Positions 1 to 10,996 of a stretch of 64,000 nt of DNA are shown one piece after another; the stretch's first letter is position 1; the number at the start of each line of letters is the position of its first letter. The stretch comes from Narthecium ossifragum (lineage: Eukaryota > Streptophyta > Magnoliopsida > Dioscoreales > Nartheciaceae). The notes beneath the pieces were generated by a model. It was not told the origin of the DNA, ran no database searches, and saw only the letters and a program-made list of their open reading frames with translations. The translations under genes were made by a program, and so were the position numbers. Location: the NCBI GenBank assembly GCA_963920575.1, contig OY986971.1:11348779-11412778 (forward strand). The letters are read 5' to 3'.

Positions 1-2459
1 GACTCTTAATTAATTCCTAACAATCAATTAGGACTCAATAAAAGACTAATGATAAATACTAATTAAATACTCTAGTTTGAACTAGGGAAGTCCAAGTCAA
101 ACTAGGAAAGAGGTTGAACCAGCTCGGTTCCTCTTCTAGGTTCGGGTCCAGTTGGTCGAGTCGGATCGACTCGTATCAGCTGCCAACCAGAGAGAGAGAT
201 CGGGAGAGACCGAGAGAGAGAGAGCTAGAGAGATTTGAAGAGAGAGATCGAGAGAGAGAGAGATCGGGAGGGAGATGGAGAGGAAGAAAAGGAGATCGTC
301 GGCGCCGGTGAAGGGAAGAAAGGACGAAGAAACCGGGAGAAGGAGAGGTGGAGATCGCCAGAAATTGGTAGATCCGGTGAGGTTCTTGTCGGATTTCATC
401 TCCCTCTTGGCTCAGGTGAGCTCCCACCTTCTTTCCCCTCCGATTTCTTCCTTTTTTGGGTTTTTTCCGTTGGGTTTTGGGGAGCTTCACGGTTCTCCGG
501 CGATGGGTCGTCGGAGAAGATGTTGCGGACGGCGTTGGGGATCTCTCTCGGCGACTGCAGCGCCGGGGAAGGACCCCCGTTGTCCGGGGCATCTCTCTCC
601 GCGCCCTGTCCGAGCGTTTCCATGGCGGGGGATCCTTGATCCTCCTCCCTGCCATGGATTCCGGCGAGGGTCCGGCCGGCTTTCCTCTAGGCGTGGCCGT
701 TGATCTCCCTTGGGGACCCGGAACTTGGGGCAGCGAGCAAGCTCCCCTCGTCTTCGTGGTGGCTATCCGGCAATTAAGCCCGAGATCAGTGGAGCTTCGG
801 CGGAGCTCCAGCATCCCTTCTTGGCGGAAGGGTGCACGTCACCGGGGATGGGTCGTCGCAGACGCATCGTAGATGCGGAAGTTTCCGTTGCTGGCGTGTC
901 GTCGGTGCGGCAGATTCCGTCGCAGGCACGGCGGAGTCTGTCGTCGGTACGGCAGAGTCCGTCGCAAGCGCGGCAGATTCTGTCACAGGTGCGACGTCGC
1001 GTTGGAAACGCCGGGGGGCTGGTCCACCCGTGGGCGGAGTCGTCGCGCGTGCCCCTGTGTGCGGAGCGCCGATATCCGATTTCGATGATCTTCGCGTCGT
1101 TTCGACCGGCTTTCCGAACTCTACCTATATTAGTATATTTAATGGCGTTTGGAGCTGTACTTGATTGTAATCTTGATTCTTGTGCTTTAGGCGATCGATT
1201 GAGCGGCTGTCAGGTGTCGGGGCGTGACGTGGGCTCCCGGACTTAGAGTTTACGCTTGGATTGCTTCCTTGAGGTAGGAGTTACCTCCTAGGATTTGTTG
1301 TGCTCTGTTTGCTATATAAATGTGTTGATGCCATGTTATATTTATGTATGTACTTTATTAATCCTGTGTGTATATGCGATGCTATGTTTTGCCATGATAG
1401 TGTATTTGTTGTGCTTGAGCTTGTTGGGCTAGTTGAGCCCATTACAAGCTTATTTATGACATGTTATGTTATGTATATGATGATTTCCTGTATGTATGTG
1501 TAATGAGATTAATTGACCATTTTATTGATTGATCAATTATTTATGTGATTTGTGCATACATGCTAGGAATGTCAGGTTTGTCTTAGGATAGGTTGTGGTT
1601 GGGTCTAGTCAGGTCCTATAGCTAGACTAGTCAGAGTCTAAGGGCTATGTTGATACTAGTATATTGAGGCCTGTATAGAGTCTAGAGGGGTCTGGGCAAG
1701 CATTGATGGCCGGACGCGGCGACTGTGCGTGTAAGACTTACTTAGACTAGCCAGACCATACTAGGATCAGTAAACTAGGATAGGTGGATGTTGTACCTAT
1801 ACTAGTATACTGGGGTTGGGTATAGAGTCTATAGGGGTATGGGCTAGCGTTGGTGGCCGGACGGGCTGCTGTGCATATAAGACTTACCCATACTAGCCAA
1901 ACCATACTTGGGCAGTATACTAGGATAGGTGGGTGTACACCAGTGTCCTAGAGTGTGTCAGGTGACTCCTACTGGGCTTTCGAGCTAATTTTCCTTGGGT
2001 TTTTGTTGTGCAGGAGGTAGGCCCGAGACCAGCACACCCCAGGGAGGTGGTCAGCAGTGACGAGGCGTCATTTTGTGTTTATTAATTGAGAGTTAGGTTT
2101 GTAGTAGGTGGAGAGTTGTGGGTTGTTTCCCAAATTTATTTTGTACTCTACCTTAACTCTCAATTTGTGTATTTGATGCCTTTATATGCAGGAATTTGGA
2201 AAATTTGTATATTGTAGTCTCGTGGCTCAATCATGTATCTGATGACTGAAATCCTATGTACATGAATGAATGAAAGAAATGTGAATAAATGAAATTGTTA
2301 TAAGTGTTGTAAATACTGGATGAATTATCATAGGATGTGTGAATTATTTATCTATTGACAGGTTGTAATTGTGATCTCACGTGCCCGTGCTCAAGGGTCA
2401 TGCCGAATTTTTGAGTAATCTTTGGGATATTTTATATTAAATTGGGGCGGAGCGTACCA
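1..2459 (+). mobile_element. 5' LTR of gypsy element A (upstream end divergent or rearranged)
   Basis: From about position 178 to 2459 this matches the 3' LTR at 19201-21706 along its whole length. It is followed at once by a Met-tRNA-type primer site, so it is a 5' LTR on the plus strand. Bases 1-177 have no counterpart in the 3' LTR, whose first 140 bases start TGTGAGGACC, so the 5' end is a variant or a rearrangement and the true LTR start cannot be set. The last bases (GCGTACCA) differ from the partner's GCGTGACA. The LTR holds a GA-rich tract, a GC-rich leader and T-rich stretches. The many short reading frames inside it are not genes. Confidence 0.85.
184..275. repeat. GA-rich microsatellite in LTR A
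   Basis: Imperfect (GA)n run broken by GATCGGGAG units. The partner LTR has the same tract at 19359-19451 with a longer pure GA run, which shows length change since the two LTRs were made. Confidence 0.9.
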
Positions 2460-2462
2460 AGT

Positions 2463-2474
2463 TGGTATCAGAGC
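2463..2474 (+). other. Primer-binding site of element A (tRNA-Met type)
   Basis: TGGTATCAGAGC lies 3 bases after the LTR end. This is the usual complement of the initiator-Met tRNA 3' end in plant gypsy elements and starts minus-strand DNA synthesis. Confidence 0.9.
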
Positions 2475-3938
2475 CTAGGCTGTAGGTTCTAGGGTGAGAT
2501 AGGATGGTTCATAGCATGGATTGGTAGGAATGGGCTAGATAGAGTCTTTAGATGCATCCTTGTATGCTTGATTGTTTTTAGTTTAAAATCTTTATTTGAA
2601 TATGTTTGATGGGGGGAAATTGGTTTGATTGATGATATTCTATTCTTCCGTCGGGATGCAGAATTCTTTCCCAATTTATGGTGGTTTTGACATCTAAAAG
2701 CTTGGTTTAATCAATTTTTTTGTTTTGGGTTGAAGAGTTTACACCTCTTGAGAGTTTGTTTGGCTGTTGGTTTCAAGAAAGCAGTTAATGGTGTTTATGT
2801 TGGGTTGATTTAGTATTGCAGGTTTTAGCTCTCTTTGGGTTTTCAAAACTCAAAAGTGGAATTCTTATATTCTTGCTTGAGTTCTTTATTTTTAATTTCA
2901 AGAACTAGATGTCAATATCGCTCTGACTTGGTATTGAATCAAAATTAGATGCTCCTTGTTTTTCAAAATTTTTGAGCATTCTTGATTATTTGCGTAGCTT
3001 TTTACGCAATGGTGAAGCTGGTTATGTTTAGGTGAATTTGAAGGATTTCCATAACCTTTATTGGCTTCTGGCTGGAAGAGAATTTTCTGGTTTGAAGTTA
3101 GTTGCCTGTTTTGATTGGTTCTTGTGCTGAAGATCTCCATTCGAGATTGATTGATGTTGCTCCAATCTTATCATCCGAGTTTTGAATTTATTTATTTTCT
3201 TTTCATGGAAGACTGGTGGTTGATTGAGATCCATTGTGGAGCTTTCTAGTCTTGATTTCTTGTTTTTGGATGTCCACGAAGCTGGCATGTCTTTCCTTCA
3301 AGCAGAACTTTGGTTCAAGTGTGAAAGAACTTTCACCTTATATTCTTTCATGAAACAAGAGCATAGGCTTTGAGGATTGGTTGTTTTCCAGAGGATATCT
3401 TGCCAATTACGTTTGGAGGTTGTGAATTGGGATTGTTTTCTGATGGCGGTTCATGCGGAATTTGAAAGAAAGGTTGAATCTTGTCTGATGCTTTCGCCAA
3501 ATTCGTCAATTGTCTTTGGAGTGGTTGCACTTTTAGAGTGCGTCATATTTGTTTTCGCGCGGCTTTTTGATAAAGTTAGTGTAAAAGTTTGAGAAAAGAG
3601 GTTTTACACGCTTTGGCCTTGTTGCAGTATGAATATTAGTTCAATTGTATTATTTGGAGTCAAAAGACTCGATCTTGATGGCTATATGCTGTCAATTTAG
3701 TTTGTTTTACACACTTTGGCCTTGTTGCAGTATGAATATTAGTTGATTGTCGTTTCTTTTATGAGTTGCAGACAGTTTATGGTTTCATTATTGGCTTTTG
3801 TTAAAATCGGTTAGTTTTGCTGAGATTTGAGAGGAGAGTTGATATTTCTGGCTCTTTATTATTAATACGGTAATTTATTTGGGAATTTATTGTATTCTTG
3901 GATTGAGCTAGATTTTTGTAGATCTATACTAGAATTTG
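2475..3938 (+). mobile_element. Left internal part of element A, no coding capacity
   Basis: About 1.46 kb of T-rich sequence between the primer site and the insertion of element B. I see no gag or pol similarity, so A is a non-autonomous or internally deleted element. A direct repeat of about 39 bases (starting near 3602 and 3703, with CTTTGGCCTTGTTGCAG) lies in its right half. The sequence resumes at 18436 after B. Confidence 0.75.
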
Positions 3939-6175
3939 TGTCGCGCCCCGACCCGCGTGGGCCCAACCAGGCCGGGCGACGCAAAGCGGAAGCTAACCTA
4001 CTACGGAAATTTTTGGCGAGGTTTCCCTCTATTCGTAGTAGTTACCCTAACAATCACAACCATCCTGTATTATACAAATATTACAAACTTCAAAGACTGA
4101 AACTAGATATTTATATACAATCCTCAAACAGGGAAATTATACATTTATCACTCCCGTAGAAGACTATCTATAACAAAAAGGTAAAGACTGGAAGATCGCC
4201 ACCTCTCAAGTACCGCCAGACGCCACCACGTCACCAAACACCGGCCCGGTAGGGGTGACCGAAGAAGAGCTAGTGCCAGCACCGGGAAAACGCAGCCCGG
4301 GTAGGAGTGAGCACTAAGCTCAGCAGGGACACTACACTACGACACTCACAAGGGAGGGAACACAACTTTGTCACCCCCGAGTCTATCCTAGGTGTATACA
4401 AGGGTCCCATAACCCTACCGGAAGTCCGTGAACACAGGCCCAAAACACTGCAACTCTCACAGGACACAGGACACTGTTTGGCGGGCCAGGATACCGCTGG
4501 GCAGGCACTCCTCCCAAGAGTTTAGGAACACCGGACTCCGGCTACACTTCGAATACAACTTGAAGTCGACACGACCTCTAAACATCGAACAAACATGTAT
4601 TCAAGTCAAAGTAACCCTATCATCGAAAACGACTGAATACTACAAATCGAGTCCTGGACCAAGCTACCCGCAACGGTCCTAGAGCTAGATCCGGGCTACT
4701 CGAAAGCCCCGGATCGGCAACACCCTACACAGATGCAACTAATGCGCAACACAATGCATGTTATGGACATGCGCAGGATACTACAAATAAACATGCAACA
4801 GTATGTGATGATATACAATAACAAGGTCTGGGCACGGCACACTGCCGGCCCGGGGTGGTGAACAGGTAAATAAGGTCTAAGGAGCTGCTGTAGTGGTACC
4901 ACCACCAACTGCCAGCAGTCCACCACAACACCTGCACCGGGAAGCAGCCCCGCAAATAACAGCTTACATATATCTCAGATAAAGCCCTCGGCGCACGCCG
5001 GCATGCAAGGCTAAGGAAAGCTGTAGGGCTACCCGCCCATTTATTCTAAACATCCCGGTAGTCATCACTCCCCCGGTTCACCACTGCCCCTATTATAGGG
5101 CTAACATGTTTATTCGTATATACAAGCTATAAAGCGATAAGGAAAACCGACATACCAAGCCCCGCGGGCAAAAACCATGAAAAACCCTCTCTGCTACTGA
5201 AGGATCGATCCTTCCCAATGAAAGGATCGATCTTCTAAGTAACAGTGAGCTTCCCTCACTATCGAGACAAGGAAGATCGATCCTTCCTCCCAGGAAGATC
5301 GATCTTTCTTGAAACAGAGGGCACCCTTCGCTTTTCACAAAGAAAGATCGATCCTTCCTTCCAGGAAGATCGATCTTCTTCGTGACGAAGGGTAACCACG
5401 CTACCCAAGAACTGGGATCGATCTTCTCCAAGCAGGAGATCGATCCTTTATCGGGCATAGCATGATCAACCCAGAGGGATCGATCCTTCCTTCAAGGGGG
5501 ATCGATCCTAATGGGTTCCGACGAGAAATACCGCCGAAGGAGACATCCAAACTTAACGGAACTCTGGGATCTGATAGATCAAGATCCCAGGAGTCCAAAA
5601 CCGGTGAAAACACAAGAAACAAACATGTATGTAGAGAGATCTAACTAAAAGAACACAATCAAACCGGAAACTCCAAAAACCCGGAATAAATGTAGGTAGG
5701 AATCCCTACCGGAGCAAGAGCAGCTTAGATCCAAGCAGCTAGGCCTTGGATCGTCCTCAAACGCCTTCAAAACTCGCAAGATCTGAGCTCAAATCTCCGG
5801 ATTTCAAAAGGGATTCAAGGAAGAAAGTCTCGTTTGCTTTAGAGGCAAACGAACCGACTTATGAATAATCGATCCTTCCCTAGGCAAGGATCGATCCTTC
5901 ATGACGATCGCACTTGACTTTCTGGCACTAGAGGATCGATCTCTTAGCCAGAGAGGATCGATCCTTTTTGTGCTGAAAGCTAAACTTAGGCAAGAACTCA
6001 AGCCTAAGTCCGGATCTTTCGATCCCGGGTCCTACTAACCATTCTAACCAAACATTACCACAAACACGGTCGGTGTGTGCACACGCGGGTGTGAAACAAG
6101 TCGACAAGGCGCAATTTACGAAATTGCCCTTGCGGTCCACGACGAGCCATAGGAGTAGAGGAACGGGTCCTCACA
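3939..6175 (-). mobile_element. 3' LTR of element B
   Basis: 2237 bp. On the minus strand it begins TGTGAGGACC and ends GGCGCGACA. It matches 14522-18430 once the 16301-17956 insertion is removed. It shows the uninterrupted version of the site (one GTAGG, near 5696-5700) hit by that solo LTR. A TATA-like CCTATAATAGG reads on the minus strand near 5089-5099, with the GATCGATC palindrome cluster upstream of it. Confidence 0.92.
5202..5512. repeat. Cluster of GATCGATC palindromes in LTR B
   Basis: About ten palindromes with the core GATCGATC, most with symmetric flanks such as GAAGGATCGATCCTTC and GAAGATCGATCTTC, spaced 15-50 bases apart. More copies lie at 5868-5965. The sister LTR has the same cluster at 15788-16092. 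Confidence 0.9.
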
Positions 6176-6268
6176 TCCTAATACCCTTAAAGGAAATCTC
6201 GTCCCGAGATTCGATAAAGGTAGGGCTCGGAGCAAAAGAAACAGCTACACTAGAAGACAGGACAAAAG
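6176..6268 (-). other. 3' untranslated end and polypurine region of element B
   Basis: Between the chromodomain remnant and the 3' LTR. Read on the minus strand it holds GGGACGAGATTTCC followed by AAGGGTATTAGGA just before the LTR start. This is the usual place of the polypurine tract that primes plus-strand DNA synthesis. It is interrupted by pyrimidines, so weaker than the tract of element A. Confidence 0.6.
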
Positions 6269-6586
6269 TTACCTCGAGAAGGGAACAAGTGCGGATACTC
6301 CTGCCGCATGCGATGGGTCGGGTTGGTACTTCCTCAGCATCGACACCTCCTCGACGCCTCTGTGCCTCCACAGTACCTTGACCAAGGGAATCGTCTTGCC
6401 CCGCAAGACCTGATCCCTCCTGTCAAGTACTCGAACAGGCTGCTCCACAAACGTCGCGTCTGACTCGAGCTCGATGTCGTCCACTCTTACGACATGCGAT
6501 GGGTCGGGTTGGTACTTCCTCAGCATCGACGGTCGGGTGCACTGCAGACATGTGCTGAGGAAGGTCCAAATGGTAGGCTACCTCGC
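6269..6586 (-). pseudogene. C-terminal end of B integrase with scrambled chromodomain
   Basis: Minus-strand reading holds a segment typical of the end of chromovirus integrase (LRKYQPDPSH, then DDIELE) and then a chromodomain-like stretch (FVEQPVRVLDRR, TIPLVKVLWRHRGVEE). In chromoviruses this domain is thought to steer integration to marked chromatin. Here the end of the domain is replaced by a second copy of the LRKYQPDPSH segment: 38 bases at 6307-6344 repeat 6493-6530. The junction lies at CATGCG, which the relative E has at the same place before continuing normally. The reading frame towards integrase is cut by the insertion at 6587. Confidence 0.75.
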
Positions 6587-8633
6587 TGATGTGCTATCGC
6601 AGGCACTCAAAAATAAATCCAGTACTCGTTAAAATAAATGTAGTAGTGCGAGTACGAGTCGATCCCACGAAGAGTGTTTAGCCTAGTTTTATGCTCAGTG
6701 AACAAAGATGGGGGGTTTTAAACGTGAGGAAAAACAATAAAGAAATAATCTAAAGCGAAGAAACAAGTTGAGTCAAGAGAACAAACCTTGGTCTGAGTCA
6801 ACATCCACCATCGGAATCCAACAACTGATCATAGATGCAAGTATCAATCAATTTATACCATGAATATTCACCGTCCGAATTCAATTCGAAGCTCTCCTCG
6901 ATCATAGTTAATTAGAAATAAGCGATCTAATCAACCCTAACTACTGGACAACATAAGACAAGCACTGTAGATTTAATCTAGTAGCAGCGTTAAGAATAGG
7001 GAGATCGATGAAGCTAAACAACATCAGCACAAGCGGTCGCATTTAATCTCGTTGAATATTCTTCCTAAGATCTAACAAGATCTGATCAGCAGTAAATTAT
7101 TAGATCCTAGTTGCTTCGCAGATTAGAGGGATCAAACAATTCCGGATTTGATATCAAACCTAGCAGTAGATCACCATGAATAATAAACTAGTAGGCCTCC
7201 AAGCAATTAAACAAGGTAATCATGAAGATTTAATCTCAGAAGAACATCCAATACTCATGTATAAACTGAACAATAAAAATAAATTAGATCTCACAGTTTC
7301 ATTGATTCCGAGGTTTCAGTTTCCTCGACCAAGGATCAAGATTTAACCACGCTGGGCCATCAAGAACAATCCTCCAAAAGATTTCATAAAGCAAAAGAAA
7401 ACCTAGAAAAAATATAAAGGAGGAGAAAGAGTAGCCAAAAGTGTCCAAGAATCCCCCCTCAAACCCTAGAAAAAGTCCTATTTATAGCCTCAAGTGTATC
7501 CAACCTCGGATTAGATCACAATCGTTGATTTTCTTCACTTGGGAAAGTCCGATCGATCCAACTCGGGGTGTTGGATCGATCAGTCTCATTAAAATCTTCA
7601 ACTTCTATTCACGCCCGAGCCCGATCGATCCAGCATCCAAGGTCCGATCGATCGGACTTTCCCCAGTGAATAAAATTGACGATTGTGATCTAATCCGGGG
7701 GTGGATACACTTGAGGCTATAAATAGGACTCTTTCTAGGGTTTGAGGGGGATTTCTGGGACACTTTTGGCTACTCTTTCTCCTCTTTTATATTTTTTCTA
7801 GGTTTTCTTTTGCTTTATGAAATCTTTTGGAGGATTGTTCTTGATGGCCCTGCGTGGCTAAATCTTGATCCTTGGTCGAGGAGACTGAAACCTTGGAATC
7901 AATGAAACTGTGAGATCTAATTTATTTTTATTGTTCAGTTTATACATGAGTATTGGATGTTCTTCTGAGATTAAATCTTCATGATTACCTTGTCTAATTG
8001 CTAGGAGGCCTACTAGTTTATTATTCATGGTGATCTACCGCTAGGTTTGATATCAAATCCGGAATTGTTTGATCCCTCTAATCTGCGAAGCAACTAGGAT
8101 CTAATAATTTACTGCTGATCAGATCTTGTTAGATCTTAGGAAGAATATTCAACTAGATTAAATGCAACCGCTTGTACTTGTGTTGTTTAGCTTCATCGAT
8201 CTCCCTATTCTTAACGCTGCTACTAGATTAAATCTACAGCGCTTGTCTTAGGTTGTCTAGTAGTTAGGGTTGATTAGATCGCTTGTTTCTAATTAACTAT
8301 GATCGAGGAGAGCTTCGAATTGAATTCGGACGGTGAATATTCATGGTATAAATTGATTGATACTTGCATCTATGATCAGTTATTGGATTCCGATGGTGGA
8401 TGTTGACTCAGACCAAGGTTTGTTCTCTTGATTTAACTCGTTTCTTCGCTTTAGATTATTTCTTTACTGTTTTCCTCACGTTTAAAACCCCCCATCTTTA
8501 TTCACTGAGCACAAAACTAGGCTAAACACTCTTCGTGGGATCGACTCGTACTCGCACTACTACATTCATTTTAACGGGTATTGGTTTTATTTTTGAGTGC
8601 CTGCGACAGCACATCAATTATGCATTCTCATCA
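6587..8633 (-). mobile_element. Palindromic (inverted, self-nested) Athila-type solo LTR
   Basis: 2047 bp with the 5-bp target duplication CTCGC at 6582-6586 and 8634-8638. It is made from the LTR family of element C. Read on the minus strand it has the first 17 bases of the LTR (8633-8617), then an inverted copy starting exactly at the LTR 3' end (8616 back to about 7623), then a forward copy from about LTR position 625 to its end at 6587. The two arms are about 1 kb, similar but not identical, with mirrored TATA boxes near 7479-7490 and 7715-7725 and GATCGATC sites in the centre. It interrupts the end of B integrase. Confidence 0.85.
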
Positions 8634-8638
8634 CTCGC

Positions 8639-9752
8639 CGACCCTCTCTAAGATCTCAAACGGCCCGACGAACCTCGGGGCCAACTTGCCCCCGCTGCCA
8701 AACCTGACAGAACCTCTGTACGGTGCTGCCCGCAGGAACACACTGTCGCCAACTGCGAACTCAAGCGGTCGTCGCCTTTGATCTGCATAAGTCTTCTGCC
8801 AGCTCTGAGCCGTCAGAAGCCTCTGCCTGATCTGCACTAACCTCTCTGACGACCTCCTGACGATGTCTGGACCGGTGAGTGGAGCCTCTCCAACCTCTGT
8901 GCAACAAACTGGGGAACGACACGGCCTACCGTACAACGCCTCGAAAGGTGCTACTCCAAGACTGGACTAGTAGGTGTTGTTGTAGGCGAACTCCACCAAT
9001 GGAACGTGCTCCTCCCAGCGGCCTCCTGCGTCGAGGACACATGCTCTCAGCATGTCCTCCAAGATCTGGATCGTCCGCTCTGACTACTCGTCTATCTGCG
9101 GATGAAACGCCGTACTGAAGGTCAGGATTGTGCCAACTGCCTCCTGGAAGCCCCGCCAGACCCTGCTGGTGAACCTGGGGTCTTGGTCTGACACGATAGA
9201 TATAGGAACCCCGTGTAGTCTGACTACCTCTCGGACGTAGAAACCGCCCAACCTGTCAGACATGTCTGTCGTCCGCATAGGCAGGAAGTGCGCCGATTTG
9301 GTCAATCGATCAACGATGACCCAAATCGCGTCATTCCCCCTGGGAGACCTCGGTAGCCCGGTTACGAAGTCCATCGTGATGTGCTCCCACTTCCACTCAG
9401 CTAGTGGAAGCGGCTGCAGTAACCCCGGAGTCCGCTGGTGCTCTGCCTTAACCTTCTGACAGGTAAGGCAGCGTGATACGAACTCCGTCACTGCCCTCTT
9501 CATCCCGCGCCACCAGAACTGTCGCCGAAGATCCTGGTACATCTTGGTGTTCCCGGGATGAACTGCAAAGCGAGAGTGGTGAAACTCTTGTAGGACGTAG
9601 TCTCGAAGAACTGGATCTGCTGGAACCGCTACTCTGTCTCGAAACCGTAGCCCTCCGTCTGGCGATACTGTCTAGTCTCCGTCTGCGCCCTCTGTGCCCA
9701 CTGCTGTGCGTAACTCCTCGAGCTCTGGGTCACTGTGCTGTGCCTCTAACAC
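8639..9752 (-). pseudogene. Integrase of element B (broken)
   Basis: Minus strand. An H-H-C-C zinc region (FHHSRFAVHPG, then CLTCQKVK) is followed by the catalytic core with WEHITMDFVTGLP, VDRLTKSAHFLP and SDQDPRFTS, and then a C-terminal part with ADQRRRPLEF and GPFEILERVGE. Integrase joins retroelement DNA to the chromosome. A stop codon lies near 9084, in the HPQ motif region, followed by a frame change. Coding is then cut at 8638 by the palindromic LTR. The first D of the D,D-35-E triad is visible; the whole triad was not checked. Confidence 0.85.
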
Positions 9753-10988
9753 TCAGGCAAGAACTGCTGGCATACTCTGCACTGTATAGAGGAAGCTATC
9801 GGATCCCCGATCCTCAAACTCGAGCGCCAACTGGCCCGCCGTCTCTAGAGCCTGCCACTGCTGCGCTGACAACCCTGCAATTGCTGCCCTGGTGTCTCTC
9901 ACCTGTTTGCTCAGCGCGTCTGCTACGACGTTTGCCTTACCAGGATAGTAATGCGACTCGAAGTCGTAGTCCTCCGGTAGCTCCATCCAGCGTCGCTGCC
10001 TCAGGTTGAGGTCACGTTGGGTGAAAACGTGCCTCAAGCTCTTAGGGTCCGAGAAGACAGAAAACTTCTCTCCATAGAGGTAGTGACGCCAGGTCTTCAG
10101 GGCAAAGACCACCGCTGCAAGCTCCAAGTCATGGGTCGGGTAGTTCCTCTCATGGTTCTTCAACTGGCGAGAACCATAGGAAACTGCGTGGCCCTCCTGC
10201 ATGAGGACACACCCGAAACCCTCACCACTGGCGTCACAGTAGACACTGTAACCAACGCCTCGCTCAGGGACGATCAGCACCGGTGCACTGGTCAACCTGG
10301 TCCTCAGGTCCACGAAGGCTCGCTCACAAGCATCATCCCACACGAACGGGACGGCCTTCTGTATCAGTCTTGTCAACGGCCCGGCGACTCTAGAGAAGTC
10401 CCGCACAAACCGCCTGTAGTACCCTGCCAGGCCTAAGAAGCTACGGACCTCGAACACTGTCCTCGGTCTCTGCCACTGTACCACTGCCTCGACCTTAGCG
10501 GGGTCAACTGAGATCCCTGCTGCCGACACCACGTGTCCAAGGAATCCCACCTGTGCAAGCCAGAACTCGCACTTGGAAGCCTTGGCATAAAGCCGATGCT
10601 CCCTAAGTAGCTGCAACACTGTCGCCATGTGTCGCTCGTGCTCCGCCTCTGACTGGGAGTAGATGAGGATGTCGTCGACGAACACCACCACGAACTCGTC
10701 TTGGAAAGGCCGGAAGATCCTCTGCATGAGATCCATGAACGCTGCTGGTGCGTTCGTCAGCCCAAACGGCATCACCGCGAACTCGAACAGGCCGTACCGA
10801 GTCCGAAAAGCCGTCTTCGGGATGTCGCAATCCCGAACCCTCAACTGGTGGTAGCCGGTGCGGAGGTCGATCTTCGAGAACACTGAAGATCCTCTCAACT
10901 GGTCAAACAGGTCGTCGATCCTCGGCATCGGATACCGATTCTTCACCGTCACCCTGTTGAGCCGCCTGTAGTCTATGCAAAGTCGAAG
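9753..10988 (-). pseudogene. Reverse transcriptase and RNase H of element B (5' end cut off by a hAT element)
   Basis: Minus strand, one open frame of about 400 residues. RT motifs: [43 protein letters not shown] and the catalytic FVDD box ([11 protein letters not shown]), which is intact. RNase H follows ([42 protein letters not shown]). One conserved histidine of the usual SDHKSL motif is proline here (SDPKSL). The first RT residues are separated by the hAT insertion, and the frame closes at a stop at 9753. Confidence 0.9.
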
Positions 10989-10996
10989 GGTACCAT

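Noticed and set aside
114..1250. Several overlapping open frames in both strands of LTR A
   Set aside because: They are Arg/Glu- or Ser/Leu-rich translations of a GA microsatellite and a GC-rich leader, and lie inside an LTR.
2463..2474. tRNA-Met gene fragments at each TGGTATCAGAGC
   Set aside because: Only the 12-base primer complement is present, always next to an LTR; no tRNA body.
6587..8633. Foldback DNA transposon or MITE
   Set aside because: The termini are TG...CA of the Athila LTR family of element C and the duplication is 5 bp, so it is LTR-derived.
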